This document shows positions 12,249 to 24,190 of a DNA stretch of 64,000 bases, piece after piece. The notes under the pieces are model-generated. The model searched no databases and was not told the origin of the DNA. It was given only the letters and a program-made list of their open reading frames with translations. Where the stretch lies: positions 23,250,001-23,314,000 of the forward strand of contig OZ316895.1 in assembly GCA_973895155.1 (NCBI GenBank), read 5' to 3'. Position 1 is the first letter of the stretch; each line of letters starts with the position of its first letter. A program made the position numbers and the translations under genes. Source of the stretch: Marsupella aquatica (taxonomy: Eukaryota > Marchantiophyta).

Positions 12249-13040
12249 ATGGTGCCCCATGCCAAGAAACTAATATTGGCAAAGGAGGGACTGCATTTTC
12301 GATACCGTGTAGGCAATCAGGGGAACCATGTATTCAAGTGTATATGCGTTGGTCATGCTCCTCGTGGTTTCTCTTCATTCAAGTTGTTTCAGACTCACTT
12401 GAGCACCAAGCATGGCCAAAAACTCCCTACTGATTTGTTGGAGCCAGGCCTGCCTTGGTTGAGTTCAAAACTCAACATCTCTCATCCCGCCAACAAACCA
12501 CGGAAATGCAGCAGCAGCAGTGGTAAGAAGACGAAAGGTGCGTCATGGATTCGATTGAGGTCGATTGCAAAGCTAAGATCGCAGATGACAAAGCAGCGAA
12601 AGAAGAATCAGCTGAAGGAGGACTATTGCGTTTCAGTTCTGGGGAAGAGTGAGCCATCTGTCCCATCCAAATCGGTCCTTGTTCGTCTCATTAAGGTCTT
12701 CCACATTCATCCCAAGGAGAAGAAGGGCTGGGGCTGCTTGGTAGACAACAACATCTTTGAGATGTTGCAGGAGCATGTGAGCTCTGCTCCTATCACCAAT
12801 GTTGTGTATCATTGGGCCGAGCATGTGCAGCAATTGCGTGCTCAGTTGCCCGTGGATCAAAAGTTGCATGCTTTGCAGGTCAATTGTCGACTATTACAGG
12901 TACTTTTTCTGCTGAGAAATGTCGCTGCCCAGTCTGTCCAACCTTCAGCAGGTAAGGAGAGTAGAGAACTCGTTGTTGCAGACGCCTTGGAGTTTTTTAG
13001 GAAGAAAAGGGAAATTCGGAGGAAAAGAAATCGATTTTGA
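12249..13040 (+). CDS. Hypothetical protein with a C2H2-like zinc-finger motif
   Basis: The open frame runs from ATG 12159 to the stop at 13038-13040 (293 residues). I favour ATG 12249 (MVPHAKKLILAKEG), because the upstream part is encoded by a minisatellite; this gives 263 residues. Near its residues 29-54 there is a possible zinc-binding motif: the pair C-I-C, then a spacer with aromatic residues, then H-L-S-T-K-H-G, which resembles a degenerate C2H2 or BED-type finger. The middle is Lys/Arg/Ser-rich (KKTKGASWIRLRSIAKLRSQ) and suggests a nuclear protein. The C terminus is strongly basic (KKREIRRKRNRF). I do not recognise a family. It could be a lineage-specific gene, a transposon-derived protein or one exon of a larger gene. 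No intron signal is clear. Confidence 0.4.
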   Translation: MVPHAKKLILAKEGLHFRYRVGNQGNHVFKCICVGHAPRGFSSFKLFQTHLSTKHGQKLPTDLLEPGLPWLSSKLNISHPANKPRKCSSSSGKKTKGASWIRLRSIAKLRSQMTKQRKKNQLKEDYCVSVLGKSEPSVPSKSVLVRLIKVFHIHPKEKKGWGCLVDNNIFEMLQEHVSSAPITNVVYHWAEHVQQLRAQLPVDQKLHALQVNCRLLQVLFLLRNVAAQSVQPSAGKESRELVVADALEFFRKKREIRRKRNRF

Positions 13041-13209
13041 CCATGCCTATCCAGACCATGACGTTGAAAGGAGTGGGCAAGGGAGGCAAGATAGAGAAAG
13101 GGTAGCGGAGAGACCAAAAATTGAGAAAAGTACCAATAATAGAGAGGTGGATCCAACGAGATGGAAGACTACAGAGGGTCAAGGGGAGCCAAGAGAAATA
13201 ACCACGTGA

Positions 13210-16040
13210 CCCTGAGCCACCCCATACATGCAACAACCAAGTGAACCCAAAAAATGCTAGCTCCTTAGATTGCTCTCCTATGCAGCCACTCCCCCACTCC
13301 CATAAACCCCAGTGCGACACAACAACCAGCCAAAAAGACAAAAGACCACAAGCAGCCCCCAAAAAACTGCCTCTCCCCCTTTAGATGGACAGAAGGTAAC
13401 CCTTCTAAAAATTAAAGAAAAAAACATTCCTTCCCTCTCTCCCTCATGCCATCCCCATTAGGTATGGAATGCAGGGTGTACCCTAGATAGCTTATACAAC
13501 TCATACCAGATGTACTCAGTCTATCAATTAATTCCATTCCATATGCATTTTGCAAAAATGTTGAAAGATTTTTAAGGAGAAATCAATTACTTTACACACT
13601 TTAGACTAAGGTCATAATCCCTGTTACAGGAGATAACAACCCCCATAACATGCCAAAGAAAAATGACCTGCAAACATCCTAACTGCCCAAATACCTGTTC
13701 TTTGAATGTGAATAGAGTTGAGGACAAAAAGTGCATCTTGCTTGCATTCCTCCATCACTAGCTCCCCAGCACCACCCTGCACCAGCTACTTCTCAATTCC
13801 TGGCTTCAATGTCAATACCAACCGGTTGCTCCTCCTCCTCTCGGACAGGTTTCTCTGATTGCCCAGTGTAATAAAGATTCTTGGGGTTTAGCCTGTTTTG
13901 AAGAAAACAAATACAGACCGGTTGCTCATTCAGCTAAAACTTGCATTCAATCCATCTAGTTCAGAGACTTGCAATCAATCTTAGTCATTGTATACTCACC
14001 CCAATGCCTCCTTGACATTTTCCATCCCCACCCTATTTTTTGTTTATTGCTTAGAGTCACAGTCTAGAGGCTCGCTCTAGACCATAGCCCTAAAAGTAGA
14101 CTGCCATACGGATTTACTAAGATTGCCTTAAAGTGTGAAATTTTCCTAATGAAGCGCAATGCAAAACTACTTCTAGAGCTACCTTGTAGAGTGAAGCTTG
14201 TAGAGCATAATTCTCAATAAGGACAAATTGGAAAATGACTCTAAAAAGGACTAAATTGAAAGAGGACAAAAGTGTAAGTGCGAGAGGAAAAATTAAAAAC
14301 AAAGATCATGATAGCAAAGACAAACAGAAAGTAGCATAGAATACTAACTTTCTTTTGCCAAAATTGTTTTGAATCTTCTTTTCTATTTACGTTCCTTGAA
14401 GGGGTAATCAGGCTAGCCCACCTTACTCACCGAGTATGGCTATGTGCTGTCTAAATTCTCTTTCTACTTTTTATCCTTGTCAACGAGGTACAATTTATCC
14501 TGGCATATACTTTTCTCCAATCGTCCTTTTATATTCCTTTGCATGCTACGGCTCTAGCAGTGTACTCTACATGATGTCACCTAGTAACGGTCTGATGGCT
14601 CTTTGCATTATCCATTCTGTCTTTTTCCTTTTTCTCGCGTCGACAACAAAGATGACAACCCCCCCCCCCCCCCCCCAAAAGAAAAAAAATCCTTGGAATC
14701 TTTCTTGTATCACTGCCCTTGTATGCACTGTCAGCCTTTACAGGGTGAGACTCTGTCATACTCGGTCATGCGACACCTGCTCTCCTCCCTCTAATGCCCT
14801 GTACCCATTTTCGTTGTGTACAGTCAGCCTTTCAAGAAAATCAACCCTTGCCACCAACACCTCTTGCATTGTACTATCTTATAGTAATTGCTGATTTTGC
14901 CCAGAAAATAATGAGACTAGACTTTAGCTAGTGCTTGGGAATCTTGGAATACAATTAACGTCATGTTTTAGGAATATTCTAAACATGGTTGTATGCAACT
15001 CTGTCTTCTAAAGTTAAAATGAATGTATTTATAGCTACACTGTGTTTTTTAAAGTAAAAATCGAATTTATTTATGACATTACTCTATAATTTGAAAAGAA
15101 AAATATTGACTTTCTGCCCAATGCGTGCACTACCCTGATCGTTCGATCAACTTCACGCTCGCCTTCATTTCTCAGTTTCCATCTATATCTTTTACCTGCC
15201 TGTTTATTATCCCTAAACTGTAAACATTCTGGACAAATTGCTTCTGATTACGTTGTGTTTTTATTCCCTTCATTTGATCGCTTTTACAGTGATCCCCTCC
15301 TCCCTCCCAAATTCGTCTTCTCTTCCATCTTTCCTGAACCTCTGCCTCCAATGAGTTTTGGATTCTCCCAGTTTACAAGAATGGGTCCATCTGATTCTCT
15401 CTCTCCTTCCACTCTGAAAATAGTTCCTTTGTTTCAAGCAACTTCCATCTCTTAGAATACTAGGGAGGTAGCCTGGCCCGGGAAATCCATAGGAACAAGG
15501 TGCAAGAGAATTGCCAAGAATAGAGAGAACCATGCAACCCCCATGGACTGTGACACCCTTTACACCTTCACTTATGGACACAACAGACTTCTTGTTTTTG
15601 AAAGTTTTCTAACAGCAAAATTTGACCTTAAATTAATAGATCTCTAGTTAATAGATCTCTTGATATCCAATGGGATCAGCTCTTGCTGGGCTTGTTAGAA
15701 AGCACTTTTGTGAAGAATTGAGACAAGTGACAGTTTGCAAACTTTACTTAATCATTCACTGTTCACACTTTGCACTTTTGAAAGTTTTTGAGTAGCTACT
15801 TATGGCATTCAATGTCTCCCCAATGGAGCAGGCTCTTTCCGGGCTTGCTAAAAGTGGCTTGGAAAGATGAAGTCTTAATATAGTCAAATTTAATTTAGAA
15901 TTGACAGACATTATAATTTCACTCTCTGTGTAATTACCATCTGTACCATGTAAGCACAAAAAGAGTGTTCCACTGCGGTTCATCCCGGATTCATCCTGGT
16001 TGCTTGTGAAAGTATCTTTGAGCATTTTGGCAAATTAATG
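13210..16040. other. Intergenic, repeat-like, no recognisable gene
   Basis: Contains an 18-C homopolymer at about 14659-14676 and a stretch (13690-14100) that resembles 24540-24720, sharing ttgaatgtraatagag and agagtcacagtctagaggc-like sequence. The 152-residue frame at 14436-14894 crosses the poly-C run and is not a gene. The 15630-15860 part resembles 42700-42780 (gatatc, tgggatc/tggaatc, ttgttagaaa). Confidence 0.45.
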
Positions 16041-16080
16041 TGGAGCTTTATCCAGACTCAAGTATACTTTCACAAGCAGA
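16000..16080. repeat. Imperfect inverted repeat, ~23-bp arms
   Basis: The arm tgcttgtgaaagtatctttg at 16001-16020 is inverted at about 16057-16079 as agtatactttcacaagcag, matching about 20 of 23 positions with a ~34-base loop. It lies beside a short direct repeat (aaaaagag..ctgc.gttcatccc at about 15957 and 16079). Possibly a foldback element fragment. Confidence 0.65.
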
Positions 16081-16099
16081 AAAAGAGGGTTTGGCTGCA

Positions 16100-16158
16100 G
16101 TTCATCCCAATTGTATGCTGGCTGTTTGAATAAAATTCATTTGGTTTCCGGACTAAAA
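16100..16158 (+). mobile_element. LINE 3'-tail fragment (older copy)
   Basis: attgtatgctggctgtttg followed by aataaaattcatttggtttc and an A-rich end parallels the LINE tail at 16898-16950. It immediately precedes the coding end of a second LINE, as expected when a 5'-truncated copy lands next to an older tail. Confidence 0.6.
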
Positions 16159-16950
16159 AATAGTGCCCCGCGACGGATCCCGACACATGGTGCACTAGTT
16201 GTACTCTTAATCAGCACGAAGACCTGGTTCACTGCGTATGGAGTTGCCCAGTCTCAGAATCGGTCTGGTCATGGGTCCAATACGTTCTACAGAAGGCGGC
16301 AACCACCAGCAACAGCAGAATTCAAATCCAATCGGCACACATTTTTGTTGGGGCTCCTCTGCCTGATTTTTGGGATGTACTAGGGAAATTATGGCATACC
16401 CTTCGGGCCATTACTTGCTGGTACATTTGGGAGGACCGCAACTCCCATTGCATTGAACTTACTAGATCGAAGGCTAGGACAGTAATTCAGATGTCTTGGC
16501 ATCGCCTCAGTGTGTACCTCCGTCAAGATTGGTCTAATCACAAGTCCAGAATTCAGTCTGGCAAGTCCTCTTTTGCAGATGCGTTCAATGACATGTCTGT
16601 CAACTATGGGACCTGGGCTGGGCTGTGAGATACTCCAAGTGCCACCAGTTCCCCCACGCCCGCCATGAATCACCTCTGTGTTCAGGATGAGGAGCTTTGC
16701 TGCAGGTTAGGCCGATAGTGTTTTGCGACTCTATCACGGATCCACTGATGGATAACCTGTTCACTGGCCGGTCTTTGGGGGTTTTGCCACTCCTTTTGTA
16801 ATTGTTAAATTTCTTGTTTAGCTTTGGGATTGCTTCTTCCCTGGTGCCAGTCTCCCCAGTTTTGGTGGCTTGGGTGCACCCCCTTTGTGGGCCACCCCCA
16901 TTGTATGTTGGCTTTTTGAATGAAATTCAATTGGTTTTTTAGAGACAAAA
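16159..16950 (+). mobile_element. 5'-truncated non-LTR retrotransposon (LINE), C-terminal ORF plus 3' UTR
   Basis: An open frame without ATG runs from about 16159 to the TGA at 16626-16628. It encodes a zf-RVT zinc finger typical of the C terminus of plant LINE ORF2: C-T-S-C, then H-C-V-W-S-C-P, then the hallmark WYIWEDRNS about 80 residues later. The reverse transcriptase and endonuclease upstream are missing. The 3' UTR ends with a run of A residues near 16940-16960. The coding part has no internal stop, so the insertion is probably not very old. Annotated ATG-initiated frames here are in the wrong frame. Confidence 0.8.
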
Positions 16951-17884
16951 AAAATTAAAAAATTGCTCCCCGGATTGCTAATTGAAGCCAGGGATTGCTA
17001 ATTGAGTGTGTGTATAGTCAATCTCGAAAACATTTGAAAAATAATTCAACTAGCAATTATTTTATTTTATTTTATTGGGCTGATTCAAATAGCGCTATTG
17101 TAATCGACCATAGAAGAAGAAGGGAGGGAGAATACAGAGCGATGCGAGAGTTACAGAGTAAGGAAACAACGAGGAATTGCGCAACAATTTTGCACCAGCT
17201 CGCACATTCGATTCTGCGAGAAGACAGCAGGCTTGGCCTGGATTGGACCAATTGATTGGACGAATTGATTGATTGATTGATTATTCATTCGGTTGACTCA
17301 GCTCGAAAGCTTACGTGGAGGGAGCGATGGGGTGTGATTGCTCCAGCTCTTCACAGAAAGCGTTTCTAGAATGAATGAAAATTTTAGGCCTAGGAGGAGA
17401 AGAAGAAGGAGGAGGAGGAGAAGCGCACTAATTGGATGAGAATTCGTTTCGGAGAAGAAAATACGACGGGCAGCAATCACGATTGTAGTAGAGCAGCCAG
17501 CTCCGCCCACGGATTGAAGGGGCGTCAGGAAGGCAACAGGCAAGGGCGGTAGCGGGAGGCTTCGGAGTATAAGTTGGCGGTGAATGTGCTCTGATTTTTG
17601 CCTTCGATTCAGTCTGCTGCTCTTGAGGGACCAAGGGAAGCACGAGATCTTTACTTGAATTGGAGCGTGGCTCCTCCCAAGAAGCAAGGAGAGGTGGGTG
17701 CGGCGGAGGAGCAAGCGGAGAAAGAAAGGAGTGACAGACCGGTACACTGATACGCGTTACGCATTTTGGTCTAGTTGGTTGGCTGTTTGTTTGGCCAGTC
17801 GCCTGGTTTCATGCTCTACCGATTTTGAGCAATTGGACTGTGGGGAGTGCTTGCAGGTTTGAGTTGTTCTGAATAGCAACGACT
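16951..17884 (+). promoter_or_regulatory. Upstream region and probable 5' leader of the PEP carboxykinase gene
   Basis: No gene of its own. It holds a (ttttat)-type run near 17057-17077, a (ttga)n run at about 17250-17283 and a GA-rich tract at 17385-17430, consistent with a plant 5' leader. The 149-residue minus-strand frame at 17298-17747 is the complement of this purine-rich tract, giving poly-Leu, and I do not believe it. No TATA box could be assigned with confidence. Confidence 0.45.
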
Positions 17885-20800
17885 ATGGCTTCCAATGCCG
17901 ATCACAGCAGCCTGCACAATGGCCCGAGCAACGGCTCTGATAACGGAGGCGCCTACAATGGTCTCCATGGGCTGAGCAGAATCAATACCAAGGAAAGGCA
18001 TTCGAACGACGTCTGCGCTGATGACAGCGTGCCGACGGTCAATGCCCAGAATGTCGATGAGTTGCATTCTCTTCAGGTGAAGAAATCTGCTCCGAGCACT
18101 CCTAGGGGCGGAGCCACTCCAAAGGGGGGCCCAATGACTCCGAAGGGAGCTACGACGCCAAGATCGGAGGAGGAAGTGCAGAGACAGCAGATGGAATCGA
18201 TCAGGTTAGCAGCGATTCTGTTTCCCTTTGCAGACCTGCTCGTTTGTTCTCAGGTGTACACAGCTGCACCTCTTCTTGTTTTTGCATTGGAACCGTTTGT
18301 GTATCAAGCATCACTACTGTAGTACATAACATCACACACCGTAAGTGTGCAATCGCGTTGCTCTTTTCGCTTTATCATCTACTAGCGTAGGTAATGTGCG
18401 TGGCTACTTCCAAATTACATGCAGTTTAATAGCTGACTCTATTTAATTTCTCGGGCCGCTCTGTGTACTTCTAACAGCTCGTCTCTGGCGTCTCTAACTC
18501 GCGAGAGGGGACCTCAAGTTGTAAGGGGCGATCCCGCGAAGAGGAAGGATGTCGTAAAATCTGTCGTACCGGCAAGGCCGAACATCAGCGACAGCTCATT
18601 GAAATTTACGCATGTTCTTTACAACCTCTCTCCTGCAGGTGAACATCACCTGCTGCAGCACACGTGACACACTTCATACAATATTTCTGTTTAGTATGAA
18701 ACCAATCTGTGTAGACACCATTCCTGCTTCCAGTGAGATTCAGTGTCAATATCATTTGAGTGATTCATACAAACGACTCACCCTTCGTTGCCTTTGTGAC
18801 GTGTGAGAGAGAATCTGTGAATTCGGTGCTCTCTTGTCCTGTCCTAGCCGTAGCTGTGTCTAGAGAATAGATGAAATTCTCGACGTTCGCGACGCATCTG
18901 TCCATTCGCACTGTCTGATTAAATTTCGATGGAAACGTTTTTGCTCTACGTTTTGCAGAGCTCTATGAGCAGGCTCTGAAGTACGAGAAGGGTTCGTACA
19001 TCACCTCGACAGGAGCTCTTGCCACTCTTTCGGGGGCGAAGACTGGCCGATCTCCGAAGGATAAACGTGTTGTCATTGAAGACACTTCTAAGAACGACGT
19101 GTGGTGGGGCAAGTAAGTGTCATTCCTCTGTTTCCGCCTGCTCATCAAAATTTACTCATCTCTGGAGCGTCTTTGATTGAGTAAACACTCTGTTGCGTGG
19201 TCAGGTGCTTCTAATAGTTTTCACAATTTCATTCGACTCTCTTTTTCGGGACTGATTCCTGACCTGTTGCGGTGAACTGCAACAGGGGATCCCCGAACAT
19301 CGAAATGGACGAGGAAACGTTTTTGATGAACAGGGAGCGGGCAGTTGATTATTTGAATTCCTTGGAGAAGGTATTGATTTCTGCCTACTTGACTCGTTCT
19401 CGCTATCTACGAAATGCTGCTTATAATCCTACTTATATACTGGCGACCCTACTGGCGACACTTCAGAATAGGCGCCTTGGAAGATTGTTCTGACTTTTTA
19501 ATGTTCATTTCATGATCAGGTTTTCGTCAACGATCAGTATCTGAACTGGGATTCACAAAACAGGATGAAAGTGAGGATTGTTTCTGCGCGTGCCTACCAT
19601 TCCCTGTTCATGCACAACATGTAAGCATCGACCCCTTCTCTAGTCGTTCGTACGAACTAATTAGTTGTCGATACGTGAGTTACAGCAGTATCGTAAGTCA
19701 AGCTTTACGATATGGAGACTCTCGTTAGCACAAGCAGCTGCAATAGCTCAGGGCTCTGAAAATGTAACGACGCAGATGGTCCATGAATGACGGTATGTTG
19801 CGCTGGCTTCTATTTGCATTAAGACAATGAGTGGCAGGTGCATACGTCCCACTCCGGAAGAACTCGAGGATTTTGGGACTCCTGATTTTACTATCTACAA
19901 TGCCGGTCAATTCCCCTGCAATCGATACACACACTACATGACTTCGTCAACTACCGTAGATATCAACTTGAAACGAAAAGAGATGGTGATCCTGGGGACG
20001 CAGTATGCTGGAGAGATGAAGAAGGGTCTCTTCAGTTTGATGCACTACTTGATGCCAAAGAAGGGCATCTTATCCTTACACTCAGGCTGCAATATGGGGA
20101 AAGGAGGGGACGTGGCGTTGTTTTTTGGTTTATCAGGTATTGTTAGTACAACGGTGACCCTGTGTTTTGATACAGTGGTGGGATGAAATGTTGGAAAATC
20201 GGTGTTGACGAGATAACTGACGAAGTTGGGTGTCGGTGTTACTTCTACTGTGTTTTTCAGGAACTGGCAAAACAACACTGTCCACTGATTACAACAGATA
20301 CTTGATCGGAGACGATGAACATTGTTGGGGTGAAAATGGCGTGTCGAATCTCGAGGGAGGATGTTACGCTAAATGCATTGGTCTCTCCCGCGAAATGGAG
20401 CCCGATATTTGGAACTCCATCAAGTTTGGAACAGGTACACACCCCCACGCTGCAGCTTCCTCGGTGATTTGATATGAGTTATCTTTTCTGAACCAGTAAT
20501 GACCAGGAAAATCCCCGAATACAACTACTACACAGTCGATTTCAAAGAATCTCCATTTCCAGTGTGTTGTGACTGATGATTTCACACTATCATATCATTT
20601 TGGCAGTGTTGGAGAATGTTGTGTTTGACGGGCATACAAGAGAAGTTGACTACTCGGATAAATCCGTCTCTGGTGAGTCTCCGCTTTCCGAGCTTGATGG
20701 CAGTCTTGGTCGAGGACACTCTTCCCAGCGCGGACTAGCAACCCCTCTCGTGGGGCGTTATTCTTAGTGCTTGCCTGGACCTGGGCGAGTTCAAATCTTA

Positions 20801-21974
20801 ATCTATCGTGTCTTATCTGTGGGCTTGAATCTTTACAGAGAATACCAGGGCAGCATACCCGATAGAGTTCATCCCCAATGCTAAGATTCCTTGCGTTGGA
20901 CCTCATCCGAAGAACATCATTCTCCTGACTTGTGATGCGTTCGGAGTGTTGCCGCCTGTCAGCAAATTAACGCTGTCCCAAGCTATGTACCATTTCATCA
21001 GCGGATACACGGCAGTGGTAAGATCCGGAAGATTGAATTTCCAGTCAATCTCATCATGAGTGGTCCGAAATCCTGTTTTTGCTGCCAATTGACGAATTAT
21101 ATGCCTCAGGGAAGGACAATAATTCTCGACATTAAAATTCATGTGGTTGCCGCAGGTTGCGGGTACAGAAGATGGTGTCAAGGAGCCGGCGTCCACTTTC
21201 TCTGCTTGCTTTGGAGCTGCATTTATCATGTGGCATCCAACAAAATATGCGTCAATGCTGGCTGACAAAATGAAGAAGCATAATTCTACTGCATGGTTGG
21301 TCAACACTGGTTGGTCTGGTGGCAGGTGCGCCCTATTGCTGTTCGAACTCTGTAAACCAGTTTTGTTGTCTCCATGATCAATTTCGTCTGTTCAGATTCT
21401 TAAAAGGAGGTGCTCGTAGGTGTCGCAACACAGCAAAGACTGCATATAATGTACATGGTAACTGACGTCGTGGACTCTGTTTGTGCAGTTACGGTGTTGG
21501 TTCCCGGATGAAGTTGGCCTACACGAGGAGGATTATTGACGCTATACACGACGGGTCTCTTCTTGAGGTCACATATGAGAGCACGCCTATATTCAATCTG
21601 CAAGTACCCAGCCAAGTGAAGGGTGTGCCCCAAGAAATCCTGCATCCAGAGAACAGCGTAAGTTGTCCATATCTTTCAATGGCACGAGCACCGAAGGTTT
21701 TCTGTTCCTTGCTCTCGACAAAGATAGCAACCCTTCGTTTTATCTCGTTCCGCACATATTGTTCTCTTATGTACTCTGCCTTCGAGCTTTCGATTCATGG
21801 AGTTTGCCACCTTTGTTGTACTTGCAGTGGAAGGATAAAAAACTTTACAACGAGACCCTGAAGAAACTGGCAGGCATGTTTCAGAAAAATTTCCTGAACT
21901 TTCCGGACTATAACGCCGGAGGCGATCAGAAGCTGACGGAAGCAATAATTGCAGCTGGTCCTATCGTGGATTAA
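17885..21974 (+). CDS. PCK: Phosphoenolpyruvate carboxykinase (ATP), complete, 12 exons
   Basis: Cytosolic enzyme converting oxaloacetate + ATP to phosphoenolpyruvate + CO2 + ADP, the entry step of gluconeogenesis from lipid or organic acids. Exons: 17885-18204, 18478-18638, 18959-19112, 19286-19370, 19520-19620, 19838-20136, 20261-20434, 20607-20672, 20839-21017, 21156-21325, 21489-21657, 21828-21974. All introns are GT-AG and frame is kept, giving 674 residues (plant enzymes are about 660-680). Motifs: [11 protein letters not shown] (~186-196), the ATP-binding P-loop GLSGTGKTT (~371-379), [13 protein letters not shown] with metal-binding acidic residues (~388-400), and the C-terminal AGPIVD. 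There is no signal peptide. The N-terminal ~105 residues are low-complexity and include four closely spaced Thr-Pro sites ([24 protein letters not shown]; ~86-107). This is the region where plant enzymes are regulated by phosphorylation, so a similar role is inferred. Confidence 0.97.
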
Positions 21975-24190
21975 TTGAATGGGAACGATAGCACAGGAGA
22001 CAGAAGACGCCATAGACCATGCCCAATACCGGCTGATGGCACGGGTAAATGTTGTCATTTTGGGGGTCACCTTGCATAATTATGGTGTGGAGTCCCTACT
22101 TGTTCAGGACGGAGGACATTTTGGCAGTTTTGAATACTCGTTCTTGGCGAGCCATTTTTTGCATGTGCGTAGTTTACAACTGAAGAAGCGCTGGCGGAAT
22201 TAGCGAGGGTCTTGAAGAAGAAGGGGGGAAGGGGGTAGGCAGTGATCTAAATCGGGGCAGGTTCAGTCCAATCACTTACCTATATAAGTGAAAAGCATCA
22301 CAGTTGTTTCCACGGCCCAAAATGATAATGACGAAAAGACATTCAGAGACATGGCTATGATTCGGAGAAGATAATTATGTATCTCGTTGAGCAGGTGCTA
22401 TTGTCAGTAGAAAGTCCGGGCAAGATGTCTTGCGGATGACGTCAACTTACAGCCAAAAAGGGAACATTCTCCAGCTGCCTTAATCGTCCGGGAGGCCTTG
22501 CCAGGGCAAGAAGTCAAGTCTCGTGTTTCGTGCACCAATTGAGAAACTCCGTCGCAAATTCAGTGATAGACGAGGACAATGTACTGGATCGGCCCCAGAA
22601 GTGCCCGAGGAGCTATTGCAATTATTGGTTTTAGCAGGAATAAACCTCACATTTTCAAATGTTTGTACAAGCTACGAACATCAGATCATCTGGTCCGGAT
22701 TCGAAGCACACTAAAAACTGATGCGCCCAAATGACGAGACTTGATTATCTCAACACCAGCAATCAACACAAAACACTATCAAGCTCCCTCGCTGGTGACA
22801 TGGGAAGTAGCTTCAGAAGTCCATCCATTGCAGATTCCTGTCTTTCAGACTTGTAAAGGACCCAAGGACGCTCTCCGACAAATTCTGAACAGATCCTTGT
22901 TGCAGTATCTCACCGATCGGCCCTGTTGTTTTCAAAGTCAGCACACTGCCTTTGCGTGCATGCATCGCCCGATCCCATGTCACTACAACCCAGTCTTTAA
23001 GACTTAATTTACAATTGAACCTTCGAAGTGTTCACAATTTGACTTTGGATTCGGTTCAACGTAGTTAGAGTCCTTCACAGTCATTACCATAGAGCTTTAT
23101 TGGTAAGTCGTGCACTGCATCTGCAGTTTCGGAGAACAAATCAGACCGTGACGATTCAATAGAAATTGTTTCCAGGGGAGCAATTATGGATCACATTTCC
23201 AAGACCGTCATCTTTGCAAATTAAGAGGCGTAGACTGAGAGCACCAGGAGTTCCTCTCTATCCATTCCCGAATCAAAAGTCAGGCATAGGATTCAATCCT
23301 ACCAACGAGCTGAATTAATTTGTTCTTCCAAAATGTCTAGTAAGTTCTGCAAAAATAATGCTTTCCAACACAAACGCCACATCCAAGTTCAGAAGGAAAC
23401 TTAGGACACAGCGATAACATAGAAGCTCATGAAGTACACAACGGACCACCATTCCGTTGAGAGAGGACAGCGTATCTAAAGTCTCCAACCAAGATTGTCA
23501 ATTGCCATAACCAGCAAGTTGAAGTTTTGCACAGAGTGAAGTTAGTAGTTAGTGTCTATCAACTCAGAGCATTCCCTTCATGATTAGAACAGCAAGAAAG
23601 CCAAATGTCTGGACCGCAATTGTGCAGTAGATACAAAATAGGATGAAGTTGATCGAGCGGGAGTCAAATTCATGAATGTCGTCAATCTCACTGGAACGTT
23701 CGACCAACATCGACACGTACCGTTTACAAGTTGCAGAAATGTGCAATCAGAAAACTGGTGTGGAATCCGTTCCGAGCTTTTAATAAGGGAGATTTTTGGC
23801 CGTCCTTTGGACTTCAATAATTGGTGAGAATGAAACCAAAAAAAATCACCACCCTAGCCATACTAATGTTCACTCTAGACAGTACTAGCCCATTGCACTT
23901 TTTCCTCAGGAGGCATTCACTATTATTGGTGGGGCAGAGGCCGCTTCTAGACAAATTACTCTTTTTCTTTGGGGGGGGGGATCAGTCCAAGAAGCATGTG
24001 TTACATGTTTATAGACTGGAAAAGAGTTTAGTAAATGTTAACATGTACTTCATCCGAGCATCAAGTCAGAAGTTGTTTCCATCAATGCTTCCATTTTTTA
24101 TCCTAAGTTTCCACCCGAGTCTACATTTTTCAGGAGCTGGATTTTGTTTTTTAGCCCAGGTACACTATGTTTAGGATGTTAAATGGCTGA
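21975..24190. other. 3' flank of the PCK gene and intergenic sequence
   Basis: The first few hundred bases should include the PCK 3' UTR; I cannot fix the poly(A) site. The rest holds only short unrecognised frames, and a 10-G run occurs near 23968-23980. No tRNA or transposon termini were seen. Confidence 0.45.

Noticed and set aside
14436-14894. 152-residue plus-strand frame
   Set aside because: Crosses an 18-C homopolymer encoding poly-Pro; the rest is unremarkable.
16111-16383. ATG-initiated 90-residue frame over the LINE
   Set aside because: Wrong frame; the zf-RVT coding sequence lies in another frame without an ATG.
17298-17747. 149-residue minus-strand frame with a poly-Leu run
   Set aside because: It is the complement of a GA-rich 5' leader of the PCK gene; low complexity and no family resemblance.
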